Below are positions 18,001 to 25,050 of a stretch of DNA of 36,786 nt, piece by piece. Source of the stretch: CAZDVQ01 sp964508975 (GTDB lineage: Bacteria; Bacteroidota; Bacteroidia; Chitinophagales; Saprospiraceae); assembly GCA_964508975.1 (NCBI GenBank), contig CAZDVQ010000045.1, positions 1-36,786 of the forward strand, given 5' to 3'. The position numbers were made by a program, and so were the translations under genes. The first letter of the stretch is position 1, and every line of letters begins with the position of its first letter. Below the pieces are notes generated by a model. It saw only the letters and a list, made by a program, of their open reading frames with translations, ran no database searches and was not told the origin of the DNA.

Positions 18001-19392
18001 GTGGAAGGTATATTCAGATGGGGCCAATTTACGGGCACGCATACTCACGAAGTCGCGTGATTGCTGTAAACCTACCACGTTTTGCAGCGAGTTTACCGCG
18101 TTGTCCAAACGGCGGGCACCTGGTATGTTGCGAATATTCTGGAACAAGTTGTTGGCATCGTTGTCGGGCAGTTTGCTGCCGCGTAAGTCGCGTGCTTGTA
18201 CAGCTGAACTTTGTACCAAACCTGGGTTGGCAAATACTTCTGGCTCGCCCAAGTCGGTTACGGCCACGATGTCGCGCACGCCACCCTCGGTCACGTTACG
18301 GTCGTTGGTAACCCAAACTTCCATCTTGGTGATGCGGAACAAGGTGTTGATCTGCGGCAAGTTGGTCAAGGCAGGTTCGTAGCTGTTTCGGTTGTAATGG
18401 CTCAGGAAGAAGTGACGGTTCTCGTCGTATTTATCAGCTTCAACGCGGAAGGGCTGTATTTGCGAGCCACCTTGTAAGGTAATTTCTTGGCGACGTGATT
18501 GCTGCTGCGAGGCCACGATGGTAGTAGTCAAGCGACCAAATTGTAGGGCGGTTTTAAAGCCGAACAAGCTTTGAGAGCCTTGTATCAAGGTTGAACGCAA
18601 GGGTAAACTCACGTTACCCGCTTCAATTTTCTTGATGATGGCATCCTCTGTAAACACATCGTCCGAGAGGAATTCAAGCTTAAGTTGCTGGTCTACATTG
18701 AGTTGTGCGCCAGTATTGTAGTTGGTTGATAGCTTCAAACGTTTACCAATCTGCCCCGTCACGTTCATCTGGATGTTCATGTCGAAGTCGAAACCACCTT
18801 GGCGTTGTTGTTGGATGGTCAAGATAGGGTTCTGGATACGCTGGTAATCGCCGCCCAAGGTCAAGTCGATATTACCTTGTGGACGAATATCAATGTCGCA
18901 ACCGCCGAACAAACGGCACAACAAGTCATCTTTTACCGAGCTTTGGTAAGGGGTTATGGGGTCTTCGCCAGCGGTGCGGGTAGAGCGTTTAATCAGCTCT
19001 TTGTAGTAGTCTTTTTCCTCTTTTTGGGCGCTGTATTCCAAGTATTCCTCAAAGGTCATGTAGGTTGGAGCACGGTAGTATGCGTCACCAACCTTCTCGG
19101 TGATGAGGTACAAGCCAGTCTCGGGGTCGTACTCTACGGTTTGGGTAATGGCCTGTGGGTCTTTGAGAGCAAATGGGCTATTGGGTTGGTCCGTCAGGAA
19201 GTCGCCATCGCGTTCTTCCGGTGGGGGTACCGTATCGGTAGGGGAGGCCGTGATAGAATCAGGCGGCATATGTTCAGCGGCTCCGCGGAAAGGGAGGCTG
19301 AATAGTAACTTTTCGCTCAACTGGGTAGAGCCAAGGTATCCGATAATACCAGTGGTCACCAATAAACTCAGTAAAATTCGTTTCGTAGTCAT
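12031..19392 (-). CDS. sprA: Type IX secretion translocon SprA
   Basis: Giant outer-membrane beta-barrel that forms the protein-conducting channel of the type IX secretion system, also needed for gliding in motile relatives. The 2453-residue length is normal for SprA. It starts with a signal peptide (MTTKRILLSLLVTTGIIGYLG). Typical SprA stretches are visible: QGNIDLTLGGDYQRIQNP, FDFDMNIQMNVTGQIGKRLK, YDENRHFFLSHYNRN, YLDDFEGSAARYPLG and the barrel-like C-terminus ending in VRGGVTLRFSLTQ. Two low-complexity basic insertions stand out: a Lys/Asp-rich stretch near 1924-1967 and a run of eight or so lysines near 2337-2345, both probably in loops. ruvA lies upstream in the same direction, 520 nt away; this neighbour order is common in the phylum. 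No other T9SS gene is in the window. Confidence 0.97.
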   Translation of the reverse strand: MTTKRILLSLLVTTGIIGYLGSTQLSEKLLFSLPFRGAAEHMPPDSITASPTDTVPPPEERDGDFLTDQPNSPFALKDPQAITQTVEYDPETGLYLITEKVGDAYYRAPTYMTFEEYLEYSAQKEEKDYYKELIKRSTRTAGEDPITPYQSSVKDDLLCRLFGGCDIDIRPQGNIDLTLGGDYQRIQNPILTIQQQRQGGFDFDMNIQMNVTGQIGKRLKLSTNYNTGAQLNVDQQLKLEFLSDDVFTEDAIIKKIEAGNVSLPLRSTLIQGSQSLFGFKTALQFGRLTTTIVASQQQSRRQEITLQGGSQIQPFRVEADKYDENRHFFLSHYNRNSYEPALTNLPQINTLFRITKMEVWVTNDRNVTEGGVRDIVAVTDLGEPEVFANPGLVQSSAVQARDLRGSKLPDNDANNLFQNIRNIPGARRLDNAVNSLQNVVGLQQSRDFVSMRARKLAPSEYTFHPELGFVSLNINVQPDHVLGVAFQYTYNGRTYQVGEFAQDLPIDADSLNVLYVKMLKSVQPRIDVPLWDLMMKNVYSLSAYQVNQEDFRLDIFYQDPGGGEKRFLPDGPIANQPLMQLMNLDNLNRVNDPIPDGQFDFVPGLTILPATGRIIFPVLEPFGSSLSKFFVDANGNVDPSAEKYIYQPLYDSTVTAARERAELNRYIIKGTYKSAFSSEISLGAFNIPRGSVRVTAGGQQLVEGRDFQVDYNIGRIKILNDAVMASGAPIRVSFEDNALFGFQNRTLVGTRFDLYINDNFNIGGTFLRLSERPFTQKVNIGDDPIANNIFGVDVQYSKDAPWLTKLVDKIPLISTKAPSNIAFNGEAAYLLPGHAKVINQGIDDGGGVYLDDFEGSAARYPLGLPANSWVLASVPQNDPDGNNPLFPESALIGDVNYGKNRARMSWYNLDPILIGNQAPDNIPDSEKLSTYVRNIDQREVFPNVTIGQNQFPILRTFDMAYYPEERGPYNYDVTAGAYSDGIDPNTGELLNPKTRWAGIMRSIETNDFEAANMEFLEFWLMSPFKEGYGGTGGEFYIDLGNISEDILRDSRRFFENGMPGVGTPVQTDNTSWGRVPRIQAITNAFDNDPDSRLAQDIGLDGMNNELERSRLDSAFLIPLRAHLTPIAVSVLQALEEDPSSDDFRFYRDEFYDNSPPQEAIIGRYKRFNNPQGNSPASDPGNNFVSANTNIPDTEDINRDNTLNEDESYFHYKIPIKRDPLNQEQVELNNYITSSVVGRYTNPSGNEDSVYWYQFKVPLQQYTAKVGSIQDFRSIRFIRTYMHGWDDKVILRFARFELVRNQWRRYRRNLAEQQELIPPSENPEGTVFDVNAINIEENGSRQPIPYVLPPGISREQAIGPNFNALQNEQALSMTVCNLQDGDARGIFKNLNLDLRVYDRLKMFVHAEATPITTDYAPGDLTVFVRLGSDFISNYYEYEIPVTFSQMGSTTAEDIWPSINNFDFPLEILRQLKLQRNDVQASVTDPFSINDPDAPANFVTIVGTPDLGMVESVMIGIRNRANQGPPICAQIWVNELRVTGMNQDAAWAATGRLDLQLADLANVTLSAKYNSIGWGALDQRVTQRSREEILQYDFSTTVQLDKFLPKKWGIKLPMYAQVSNEIRTPQFDPYQLDVELKEYLRRATDRTERDSIRQQAVSVNSIRALNFTNVRKERTNKQKKPMPWDFANWSFTYGYTKNYRRTPIIASDNMTIHRGIIDYNYSTQPLYISPFKNLIKKGKWLLFIKEFNFNPIPNGLTFRNEATRRFGETVYRFAGPTNNTWYEKQFTWTRSYGLNWDLTKSLRMNFTATNNAFVDEPFGKIDTKEKRDTVWQNLGEFGRNRQYQHSLTASYQVPTKNFPLLDWTTVSAQYQTNYSWGVASLNTDSLGNIIQNGQVRTINGDLNFVNLYNKIEYFKKLNSPAKAKGKTGNRPTPPKPGEDKDAEKSDDTKDEKGGKDAKDKKDKKKKEREPSVFERALIRPLMSLRRMRITYTENFNTVLPGFVPKHKYLGQNQDFNAPGFDFTFGRQPDQAWLDAAAQKGWITTSIYQNQQFQQTHTQNIDVQAQLEPWQDFKIDVDFKRQTSRNYSEYFKVDSLAPRDQFAHLNRMEMGTLTMSYLPVKTLFDNRFTSDSLSQLFKTFEGNRQIISQRLGTGSHQLPEDATEGYTRGFGRYQQDVLVGAFIAAYTGQDANKVFLGDMRKLFPMPNWRLTYNGLAKLKFFSKFVSSFSLTHAYKSTLTVNSFATDLDFQESPTTVDPNTRSFYSTFEIPNIIITEQFAPLIGIDMRLKNEVSARFDYKKSRNLSMGFIDYQLSETKTSEITLGLGYRIKNKNLFELLSKKKKKKKKQLGDEDGNLSAGIINLGLGTVKPVHDINIKFDFSLRDDITFNHVLDQNVRVPTRGTKTIRISPSVDYIVNNRMTIRVFLDHNRTIPATSQSFPITTVRGGVTLRFSLTQ

Positions 19393-19509
19393 TTCTTAGA
19401 ATAAAAATTTCAGCAGCTGGTGAGCCGAAGGCCCCCAGTCCAATTATCTTAGAACGGCATTTTTAGATCGATGTAAATTTTTATTCTATAGAAAACGAGT
19501 TTGAGTAAC

Positions 19510-19578
19510 TATGAATGATGAATGATGAACAATGAACTATGAACAATGAACTATGAATGATGAACAATGAACAATGAA
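19510..19578. repeat. Short tandem repeat of atgaac/atgaat units
   Basis: Irregular array of 6-7-bp words (atgaatg, atgaaca, atgaact) about 70 bp long. The length could vary between strains. It is not part of any gene. Confidence 0.7.
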
Positions 19579-19736
19579 CAAATTTAGCTTTTAGCCATCT
19601 TAAGCTAATTTTAGCTAATTTTTTGGGCGCTCCGGCGCGATGAGAATGTGAGGATGTGGGAATGTGTGGATTTTTGAGGATTGCAAAAATTTACATAATC
19701 CTCTAATTCCCTAATCCTCTAATTCCCTAATTCTCA

Positions 19737-19912
19737 GCACCAGCGATGCAAAGCAGTGGCGGCGTAGCCGCCAGACCGAGCCGCCTTTTGAAGAGCCGTT
19801 TCGTGAAACGGCTGCCGCCGATAGGCGGCCAAGGCGGCGAAGGGCCGAGCGAATAGCGAGCTGCGACGCGTAGCGGCGAACGGGCGAAAGCCCGGGCGCG
19901 GTGCCCCAAAAA
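19737..19912. repeat. GC-rich modular palindromic repeat, copy 6
   Basis: Same module order as copy 5: cgccagaccgagccgcc, then a gccgtttcgtgaaacggc palindrome, a gccgccgataggcggc hairpin, gggccgagcgaatagcgag, gcgtagcggcg, a cgggcgaaagcccg hairpin and a gtgccccaaaaaa end. The palindromes differ in sequence from copy 5 but stay self-complementary. It abuts the 3' end of ruvA. Confidence 0.75.
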
Positions 19913-19913
19913 A

Positions 19914-20516
19914 TCAAGATAACTGGCGCAAGGCCAATCGGATGAGTTGATCAACTTGCGATAACTCGGGTTGCTCGCGCAAGATTTGGTTGAGCACCTT
20001 CTGGATAGCTGGCTTGTTAAAACCTAACGCAATAAGTGCTGCTAACGCTTCTTCGCGTGCTTTATTTTCGGCCATGGGCAGTGCAGAAATCTCGTTGGGT
20101 GCTAGACCCTCCTTAAGCATCTTGTCCTTTAGCTCGAGTATGATGCGCTTGGCGGTTTTCTCACCGATACCTTTCACGCTCTTGAGGAGGAGCTCGTTTG
20201 CTCCAACGATGGCCACCTGCACTTCAGCGGGTGTGAGCTTGGAAAGCATGATGATGGCCGAAGAAGGGCCAACGCCTGAAACGGAGAGCAAATGGATGAA
20301 CATTTGGCGCTCGGCTTCTTCTGAAAATCCGTAAAGCCGGAAAGTATCTTGAGCTGTGTTGACGTACAAATACGCGATGAGTCTCGCTTCCTCGAGCGCC
20401 GATATCTTAGTGTAGGTGTTCAAGGTGATGAACATTTGATACCCGATGCCGTTGTTCTCGATAACGATTTCCGTTGGCGATTTGTAAATGAGCTTGCCCG
20501 AAATGGATGCAATCAT
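19914..20516 (-). CDS. ruvA: Holliday junction branch migration protein RuvA
   Basis: DNA-binding subunit of the RuvAB motor; tetramers hold four-way junctions while RuvB pumps DNA. The 200-residue length is standard. Domain I (about 1-62) is an OB fold starting MIASISGKLIYKSPTEIVIE. Domain II (about 65-140) carries the helix-hairpin-helix elements LSVSGVGPSSAIIMLS and VKGIGEKTAKRIILELKDK. Domain III (about 152-200) is the small RuvB-contacting domain, with EALAALIALGFNKPAIQKVL. An exact TACCTTTG -7 element lies upstream on the minus strand (20555-20562). Beyond the transcript end lies repeat copy 6. ruvB and ruvC are not adjacent. Confidence 0.97.
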   Translation of the reverse strand: MIASISGKLIYKSPTEIVIENNGIGYQMFITLNTYTKISALEEARLIAYLYVNTAQDTFRLYGFSEEAERQMFIHLLSVSGVGPSSAIIMLSKLTPAEVQVAIVGANELLLKSVKGIGEKTAKRIILELKDKMLKEGLAPNEISALPMAENKAREEALAALIALGFNKPAIQKVLNQILREQPELSQVDQLIRLALRQLS

Positions 20517-20554
20517 GACACTTTCGTTATGATGTTGTTGATGGTTTGAACCAA

Positions 20555-20562
20555 CAAAGGTA
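20555..20562 (-). promoter_or_regulatory. -7 promoter element of ruvA
   Basis: Minus-strand TACCTTTG matches TAnnTTTG exactly, about 40 nt before the ruvA ATG. No -33 element at normal spacing was found. Confidence 0.45.
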
Positions 20563-20587
20563 AGATAAACATATCAAAAGTGCGCAA

Positions 20588-21166
20588 TTATGCCTTTTCG
20601 GTTGGTTGAACGCCTAATTTTAGCAACGTAGTATACAGCTCGGCGGTTGGTAGCCCAACGATATTGGTGTACGAACCCTTAATCTGGTGTATAAAATTTA
20701 AGCCAATCCACTCCTGGATAGCATAGGCACCCGCTTTGTCAAAGGGTTGGTAATGCGCTACGTAATGCTGTATAGCCGCTGGCGGGATTGGGCTGAAATG
20801 CACCTCGGTACGCACCGAGAACGACTCGAAACAGTTCAGCCCAGCTACGCAAACCCCTGTAACTACCTCGTGTACTCCACCTGATAATATCCCGATAATC
20901 CGCTCGGCATCAGCAGCATCAAAGGGCTTGTTGAAGATGTTGCCATCTTTAATCACGGTGGTATCGGCCGCGATGAATATGTCGTGCTCGGTAGCCTCTG
21001 GCAACATGGCCCTGGCTTTTTGCCGGGCTAGGTACTCGGCTACTTCATGGGCAGGCATATCCTCCGGGAATGTCTCGTCAATATCTGAAGCCTTCACCTG
21101 GAATTTAAAGCCCATCTGGGCCAGTAATTCTCGGCGGCGTGGCGAGTTTGATGCAAGCGTAATCAT
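20588..21166 (-). CDS. maf: Maf family nucleotide pyrophosphatase
   Basis: Nucleoside triphosphate pyrophosphatase of the Maf/YhdE family, which hydrolyses dTTP/UTP or modified nucleotides to monophosphates. The 192-residue protein opens with the family signature ITLASNSPRRRELLAQMGF (2-20). It also has SDIDETFPED, a conserved EVAEYLARQKA and the catalytic aspartate segment IAADTTV (D near 68). NKPFDAADAERIIGILSG follows, and GAYAIQEW lies in the C-terminal half. These features fit the YhdE-like (dTTP/UTPase) branch. It is co-directional with the four-helix-bundle gene, 21 nt from its stop. Confidence 0.94.
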   Translation of the reverse strand: MITLASNSPRRRELLAQMGFKFQVKASDIDETFPEDMPAHEVAEYLARQKARAMLPEATEHDIFIAADTTVIKDGNIFNKPFDAADAERIIGILSGGVHEVVTGVCVAGLNCFESFSVRTEVHFSPIPPAAIQHYVAHYQPFDKAGAYAIQEWIGLNFIHQIKGSYTNIVGLPTAELYTTLLKLGVQPTEKA

Positions 21167-21187
21167 TCAGTTATTAATTATTATTTA

Positions 21188-21550
21188 TTAGTTATTAGGG
21201 CTAGGGCTTTTCAGTTTTTTAAGAATACTCGTAAGTAGTTTAATAATTTCAGTAGCATCGTTATTTATACTAATGTAATAGGCTTCGCTCAAGTAATCTG
21301 TCTGGTTTAGTAATTTTAACCAATAAATGGTCTCTGCAATTTCTTTTTGCGCAATCGATAATTTATGAATGAAATCGGCTTTACTTTCTGCATAAACCGC
21401 TTCGCTTACCTGGGCTCCCACTGATGTACCTGCCTTCAGCAACTGTTTTGTCATGACAAATTCTTTGTGCTCCTCTTTCAGAAGATTACATAGTTTCACA
21501 ATCCTTACTGCAAATAAATAGCTTTTTTCTGTCAACACTCCAGGATGCAT
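21188..21550 (-). CDS. Four-helix-bundle protein (S23/IVS-encoded-like family)
   Basis: A 120-residue all-helical protein of the family first found inside 23S rRNA intervening sequences and common as free-standing genes in Bacteroidota. Signature segments are SYLFAVRIVKLCNLL at 10-24, LLKAGTSVGAQVSEAVYAESKADF at about 37-60, FIHKLSIAQKEIAETIYWLKLL, and a fourth helix ATEIIKLLTSILKKLK. The family forms ring-like pentamers and its function is unknown. It sits between sbcC and maf in the same direction, 19 nt after sbcC. It is flanked by tiny AT-rich stretches of ttattaatt repeats, which may mark its past insertion. Confidence 0.92.
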   Translation of the reverse strand: MHPGVLTEKSYLFAVRIVKLCNLLKEEHKEFVMTKQLLKAGTSVGAQVSEAVYAESKADFIHKLSIAQKEIAETIYWLKLLNQTDYLSEAYYISINNDATEIIKLLTSILKKLKSPSPNN

Positions 21551-21569
21551 AATAACTAATAATTAACAC

Positions 21570-24500
21570 CTAATAATTAATAACTATCTCGCTTCCTTTT
21601 TCCTCGCTATTCGTTACCTTCAAGTATACATCAATTTCTTTGTGTAACGCGCCCACGTGCGAGATGAGCCCTACCGCGCGGTGCTCGTTGCGCAAGGCTT
21701 TTAGGGTATCGAACACAATTTGCAGGGCATCTTCATCCAGCGAGCCGAGGCCCTCGTCCAAGAAAAAGAACGATTGCTGTGCACCGGCCTGTTGGCGGAT
21801 CGACTCGGCCAAGGCCAAGGCCAAGCATAAGGCCGCCTGGAATGTTTGTCCACCCGATAATGTTTTTACACTGCGGCGCCTGCCCTCGTTGAAGGCATCA
21901 ACCACTTCAAAGTCGTTGTTTTCATTCAGGCTTAAGCTTAAAGTGCCCCGACTGAGCTTCATGAAACGCTCGTTAGCATTGTGGCACAGGTTTTCTAGGT
22001 ACACCGTCGAAATAAATTTCACGAAACCGTTGGCTCGGAACATACTTTCTAGCGTGCCCAGGTTTTTATGCCGGATGTCGAGCTCGGCAAGCTGGGCTTG
22101 CAGGGCTAATTTTTTTTGTAAATCCGCTTGATAACGGCTCAAATCGGCTTGCAGCAAAACCACACGCTCTGATAAACGGCTCACCTCTGCCGATACCGTT
22201 TGTAAATGAGCTTGTACCGTTTCTAGTGCGCCAGCCTCGTAGGGCATATCTTTTTGTTGTGCTTTCAAGCTGCTGAGCTGGGTTTGTACCCTGGTCCAAT
22301 CTTGTTGCCAGCGTTGTATGTATTGCCGCTCCGACACCGGGTCGATGGCCCAGGCCAAACAGGCAATGACCTCCGCCTCGCCGATGCCTTCTTGTGCCAG
22401 GGCTTGACTGATTTTGGCTTCCAACTCGGTCAATTTCAGCTCGATGCTTTGGGCTTGCTGCTGTAAACTCTCCTGCTGGCCTTGTGCGGTATCCAATTGT
22501 TGCTTTAGCTGTGCTTGCCGTTGCTGCAAGTCGGTCCAGTTTTGCTGTATCTGGCTGATCTCGGCTTCCAGGTTAGGGATGCGCTGCTTTTGAATTTCAT
22601 TGCCAAGTACATTGGCGTAATCAGCGCTTTGGAGTTGTACAATGCCATCGGCCTTGGTGCTGTAACTGGCTTCCAAGCCTGCAATGGCTTGTTGTGTTTG
22701 AGCCAGTTCTTGCTGGGCCTTGTCTTGTCCTTGCCGTGCTGTTTTTTCGTTATCCTCGGCTTGGACTAGTTGCTGCTGCGCCGTTTTTAACTGGTTTTGG
22801 TGCTGGTTCAAGGTTTCGCCAATGCGTTCTAGCAACTGTGGGTCTTGTGCATCAAACCCCTTGAAGTTAAACGCTGCACGATGCTGCGCTTGCATTTGTG
22901 TCTGTTGTTGCAAGTTTTCTTGCTTTGCTTGTATGCTTAGTTGCCAGCTATCGGCTTGTGGCATAAATGCCTCTATTTTGACTTGTAGAGCTGTAATTTG
23001 CTTGAGTTTGGCTTCGGTAGCTTGCAGGGCTTGTTGCAGGTCCGACACTTCGCCGGGGGCTTGCATCTTTTGGGGGTGTTCGGTTGAGCCGCACACAGGG
23101 CAGTTATCGCCCGCTTGCAGGCTATTGGATAAATTGGCTAATGCTTGGTGCATGTTCCAGTGTTGCAACTTATCGCTCAAGGTTTTTTGTGCGGCTTGAC
23201 TTTCCGCAGCCAGTTGGTTTACTGATTTTAACCAGCTGTGGTAGTCCTCGCTTACGGATAACTCCAACTGTGTGGTGAGCAGGTTTTGCAGGCTTTGCGT
23301 GCTTTGTTCCAGTTGTTTACGTTCGGTAGCAATGCCTTCTTCCAGTTGTTTAATTTGGCTTTGTAAGGTGCTATCCGTATTTTTCCAAGCTTGTATTTGC
23401 AGCAGCAGTTGGCTGTCGGGGGCATTATCCTGAATGTTTTGTACTTGCTGTTTAAGCGCTTGTACGCTTTGCTCGGCCTCGGTTAATTTGCTTTGCTGGG
23501 CTTGGTATTCTTGCTGAACTTGCTCTAGTTTCAGCTTGGCTTGTTCTAGCTCGTAGGCAGCTTTCTTCATCTCGAAAACCGTTTGCCAGTCTTTCAAAAC
23601 TTGTTTCTTGGTATCAAGGTTTTCATAAGCTTTTTGGGCGAGTTCAAAGGGTGCCTGTAGGTTTTGTAAACCTGATTGCGCTGCTTGAATTTTGGTCGAT
23701 ACCTGTTCTAGTTGCTGTGTGTTTTGTTGTTTATCGTTCAGGGCGACTTCCCTCAACTTAAAGTCTGCGTCGAAGCGTGCCTTGTAGGCTTCAAAACGCT
23801 GGAGTTTTGCCTCGCGGTCCTGCACCTCGGCGGCTTCTTGGCCAAGGGTGTTGGATTCTTGCTCCAGGGCGTTTATGGCTTGGTATAATTTAGCGGCTTC
23901 GGTCAGTTGCGATACTTGTTTTTCTAGGCCTTGCTGACTATCTTTTTGTTGGGCCAGTTGGCTGCTGGCTGCTTGCAATTGGCCTTCGAGTAAGGCAAGT
24001 GCGGCTTCGTCAACTTGTTCATAAGGGTTCAGGTTGCCTACTAGGGCCGACATATTTTTTTCATTCTGCCATTTCAACTGTTTCACCTCATCGGTCAGGT
24101 CAAAACGATTCAGGTTAAACAATTCCTTCATCATTTCCGAGCGGTCGCTGCTGCCCAGCTTCAAAAACTCCTCGAATTTACCTTGCGGGATGATGATGGT
24201 ACGCCTAAAATTTTCCAGCGATAAACCCAGCACGTCCTTGGCCTTGAAATCTTCCATCGGCACCCATTCCTGGTTTTGCTCCACGAAGCAACGGCGTTTG
24301 AAAGAATCAACCTTGTCAAATTTTTTAGGGTGCCTTTTGCCTTCCACCACGATGCGGTACTTCTGCTCGGGTATGCCCGCCATGAACTCAAAGTCAACCA
24401 GCAGCTCATCCGATTGCAAGTTGAGCATGTTGTAGGCCCGGTTATCGTTTTTTTGCAGGCGTTCCACGTTCTCGTACAAGGCAAAAGTCATCGCCTCCAA

Positions 24501-24632
24501 GATGGTCGATTTTCCCGCGCCAACCGCCCCAAATATACCAAAGAGTTTGGCCTCCAGCAGTCGGTCAAATTCAATCACTTGTAAGCTTCGGTACGAATAA
24601 ATGCCTTTCAGGCTTAGTTTTAGGGGCAGCAT
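21570..24632 (-). CDS. sbcC: SbcC-type SMC-like nuclease subunit
   Basis: ATPase subunit of the SbcCD (Rad50/Mre11-like) complex that opens DNA hairpins and processes double-strand ends. The 1020-residue protein has the whole layout. An N-terminal Walker A GAVGAGKST lies at 35-43. A Gln/Leu-rich antiparallel coiled coil is centred on the zinc hook CPVC (511-514, exactly mid-protein). A C-terminal ABC signature TLSGGQTFQAALCLA starts at about 924, and Walker B FFFLDEGLGSLDED lies at 955-968. I start at 24632 (MLPLKLSLKGIYSYRS), not at 24740, because the family begins there and a near-consensus TACCTTCG lies just upstream (24654-24661, minus). sbcD, usually the neighbour, is absent from the window. 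Confidence 0.95.
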   Translation of the reverse strand: MLPLKLSLKGIYSYRSLQVIEFDRLLEAKLFGIFGAVGAGKSTILEAMTFALYENVERLQKNDNRAYNMLNLQSDELLVDFEFMAGIPEQKYRIVVEGKRHPKKFDKVDSFKRRCFVEQNQEWVPMEDFKAKDVLGLSLENFRRTIIIPQGKFEEFLKLGSSDRSEMMKELFNLNRFDLTDEVKQLKWQNEKNMSALVGNLNPYEQVDEAALALLEGQLQAASSQLAQQKDSQQGLEKQVSQLTEAAKLYQAINALEQESNTLGQEAAEVQDREAKLQRFEAYKARFDADFKLREVALNDKQQNTQQLEQVSTKIQAAQSGLQNLQAPFELAQKAYENLDTKKQVLKDWQTVFEMKKAAYELEQAKLKLEQVQQEYQAQQSKLTEAEQSVQALKQQVQNIQDNAPDSQLLLQIQAWKNTDSTLQSQIKQLEEGIATERKQLEQSTQSLQNLLTTQLELSVSEDYHSWLKSVNQLAAESQAAQKTLSDKLQHWNMHQALANLSNSLQAGDNCPVCGSTEHPQKMQAPGEVSDLQQALQATEAKLKQITALQVKIEAFMPQADSWQLSIQAKQENLQQQTQMQAQHRAAFNFKGFDAQDPQLLERIGETLNQHQNQLKTAQQQLVQAEDNEKTARQGQDKAQQELAQTQQAIAGLEASYSTKADGIVQLQSADYANVLGNEIQKQRIPNLEAEISQIQQNWTDLQQRQAQLKQQLDTAQGQQESLQQQAQSIELKLTELEAKISQALAQEGIGEAEVIACLAWAIDPVSERQYIQRWQQDWTRVQTQLSSLKAQQKDMPYEAGALETVQAHLQTVSAEVSRLSERVVLLQADLSRYQADLQKKLALQAQLAELDIRHKNLGTLESMFRANGFVKFISTVYLENLCHNANERFMKLSRGTLSLSLNENNDFEVVDAFNEGRRRSVKTLSGGQTFQAALCLALALAESIRQQAGAQQSFFFLDEGLGSLDEDALQIVFDTLKALRNEHRAVGLISHVGALHKEIDVYLKVTNSEEKGSEIVINY

Positions 24633-24753
24633 AAATACAGTTTGAAAGATGCACGAAGGTACATAATTTTTCCCCAGCATCGAGGCCTGCACGGTATACA
24701 TCTCCTTTCGGCCCGGGCAGGAATTTACCTTGGCCGGCAAGTATATTTTTTTT

Positions 24754-24866
24754 ATTTGGGCGTTGCGGCCTGCGGCCGCCGCTGTCCTCCGGGGTTCGCT
24801 ATTCGCTCCGTGCTACGCACCGCGGCTTACGCCGCGCCCTCCGGCCAGCTAACGCGACGGCGGCAT
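24754..24866. repeat. Left flanking repeat of the island (GC-rich repeat copy 7)
   Basis: This 113-bp block is matched at 109 positions by 34856-34968 in the same orientation. The mismatches are four substitutions and there are no gaps. It shares modules with the rest of the family (gggcgttgcggcc, gttcgctattcgctc, ctacgcaccgcgg), but no other copy in the window is this close. Confidence 0.9.
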
Positions 24867-24904
24867 CCCATAATGATACGCCAAATTTGAGCATATTTAT
24901 AAGG

Positions 24905-24963
24905 TTCGTAAACTGAAAACGGGGTTTCGTAAACTGAAAACGGGGTTTTGTAAACTGAAATGC
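24905..24963. repeat. 21-bp-period tandem repeat upstream of the island
   Basis: The word cgtaaactgaaaacgggg occurs at 24907-24924 and again at 24928-24945. A third, decayed copy (tgtaaactgaaatgc) starts at 24949. A 21-bp period is two helical turns, so the copies face one side of the DNA, as repeated operator sites often do. Confidence 0.8.
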
Positions 24964-25005
24964 ACTTTTTGCAAAATTTTAATCTGTTTTATTAAATATT
25001 CCCTA

Positions 25006-25013
25006 TACATTCG
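25006..25013 (+). promoter_or_regulatory. Possible -7 promoter element of the island
   Basis: TACATTCG has one mismatch to TAnnTTTG and lies 38 nt before the first island start codon. No TTG is found at 19-20 nt upstream. Weak evidence. Confidence 0.35.
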
Positions 25014-25050
25014 CAACAGTTAAAAGAGGATTTTATTTAACCTACAGTTT

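Larger units (their letters stand above)
19393..19913. other. Gene-free region between ruvA and sprA
   Basis: Holds a 14-bp inverted repeat next to the sprA start (19397-19410 and 19475-19488, tagaataaaaattt). It also holds a short tandem array of atgaacaatgaac-like units (19510-19578), repeated ctaattccctaat words (19702-19733) and GC-rich repeat copy 6. No gene is supported. A clear -7 element for sprA was not found. Confidence 0.6.
24633..25050. other. Divergent spacer between sbcC and the ten-gene island
   Basis: Contains GC-rich repeat copy 7 (24754-24866), a 21-bp-period tandem repeat (24905-24963) and a weak promoter for the first island gene (TACATTCG at 25006-25013, one mismatch to TAnnTTTG). 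No gene is supported. The junction between chromosome and island probably lies here. Confidence 0.55.
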
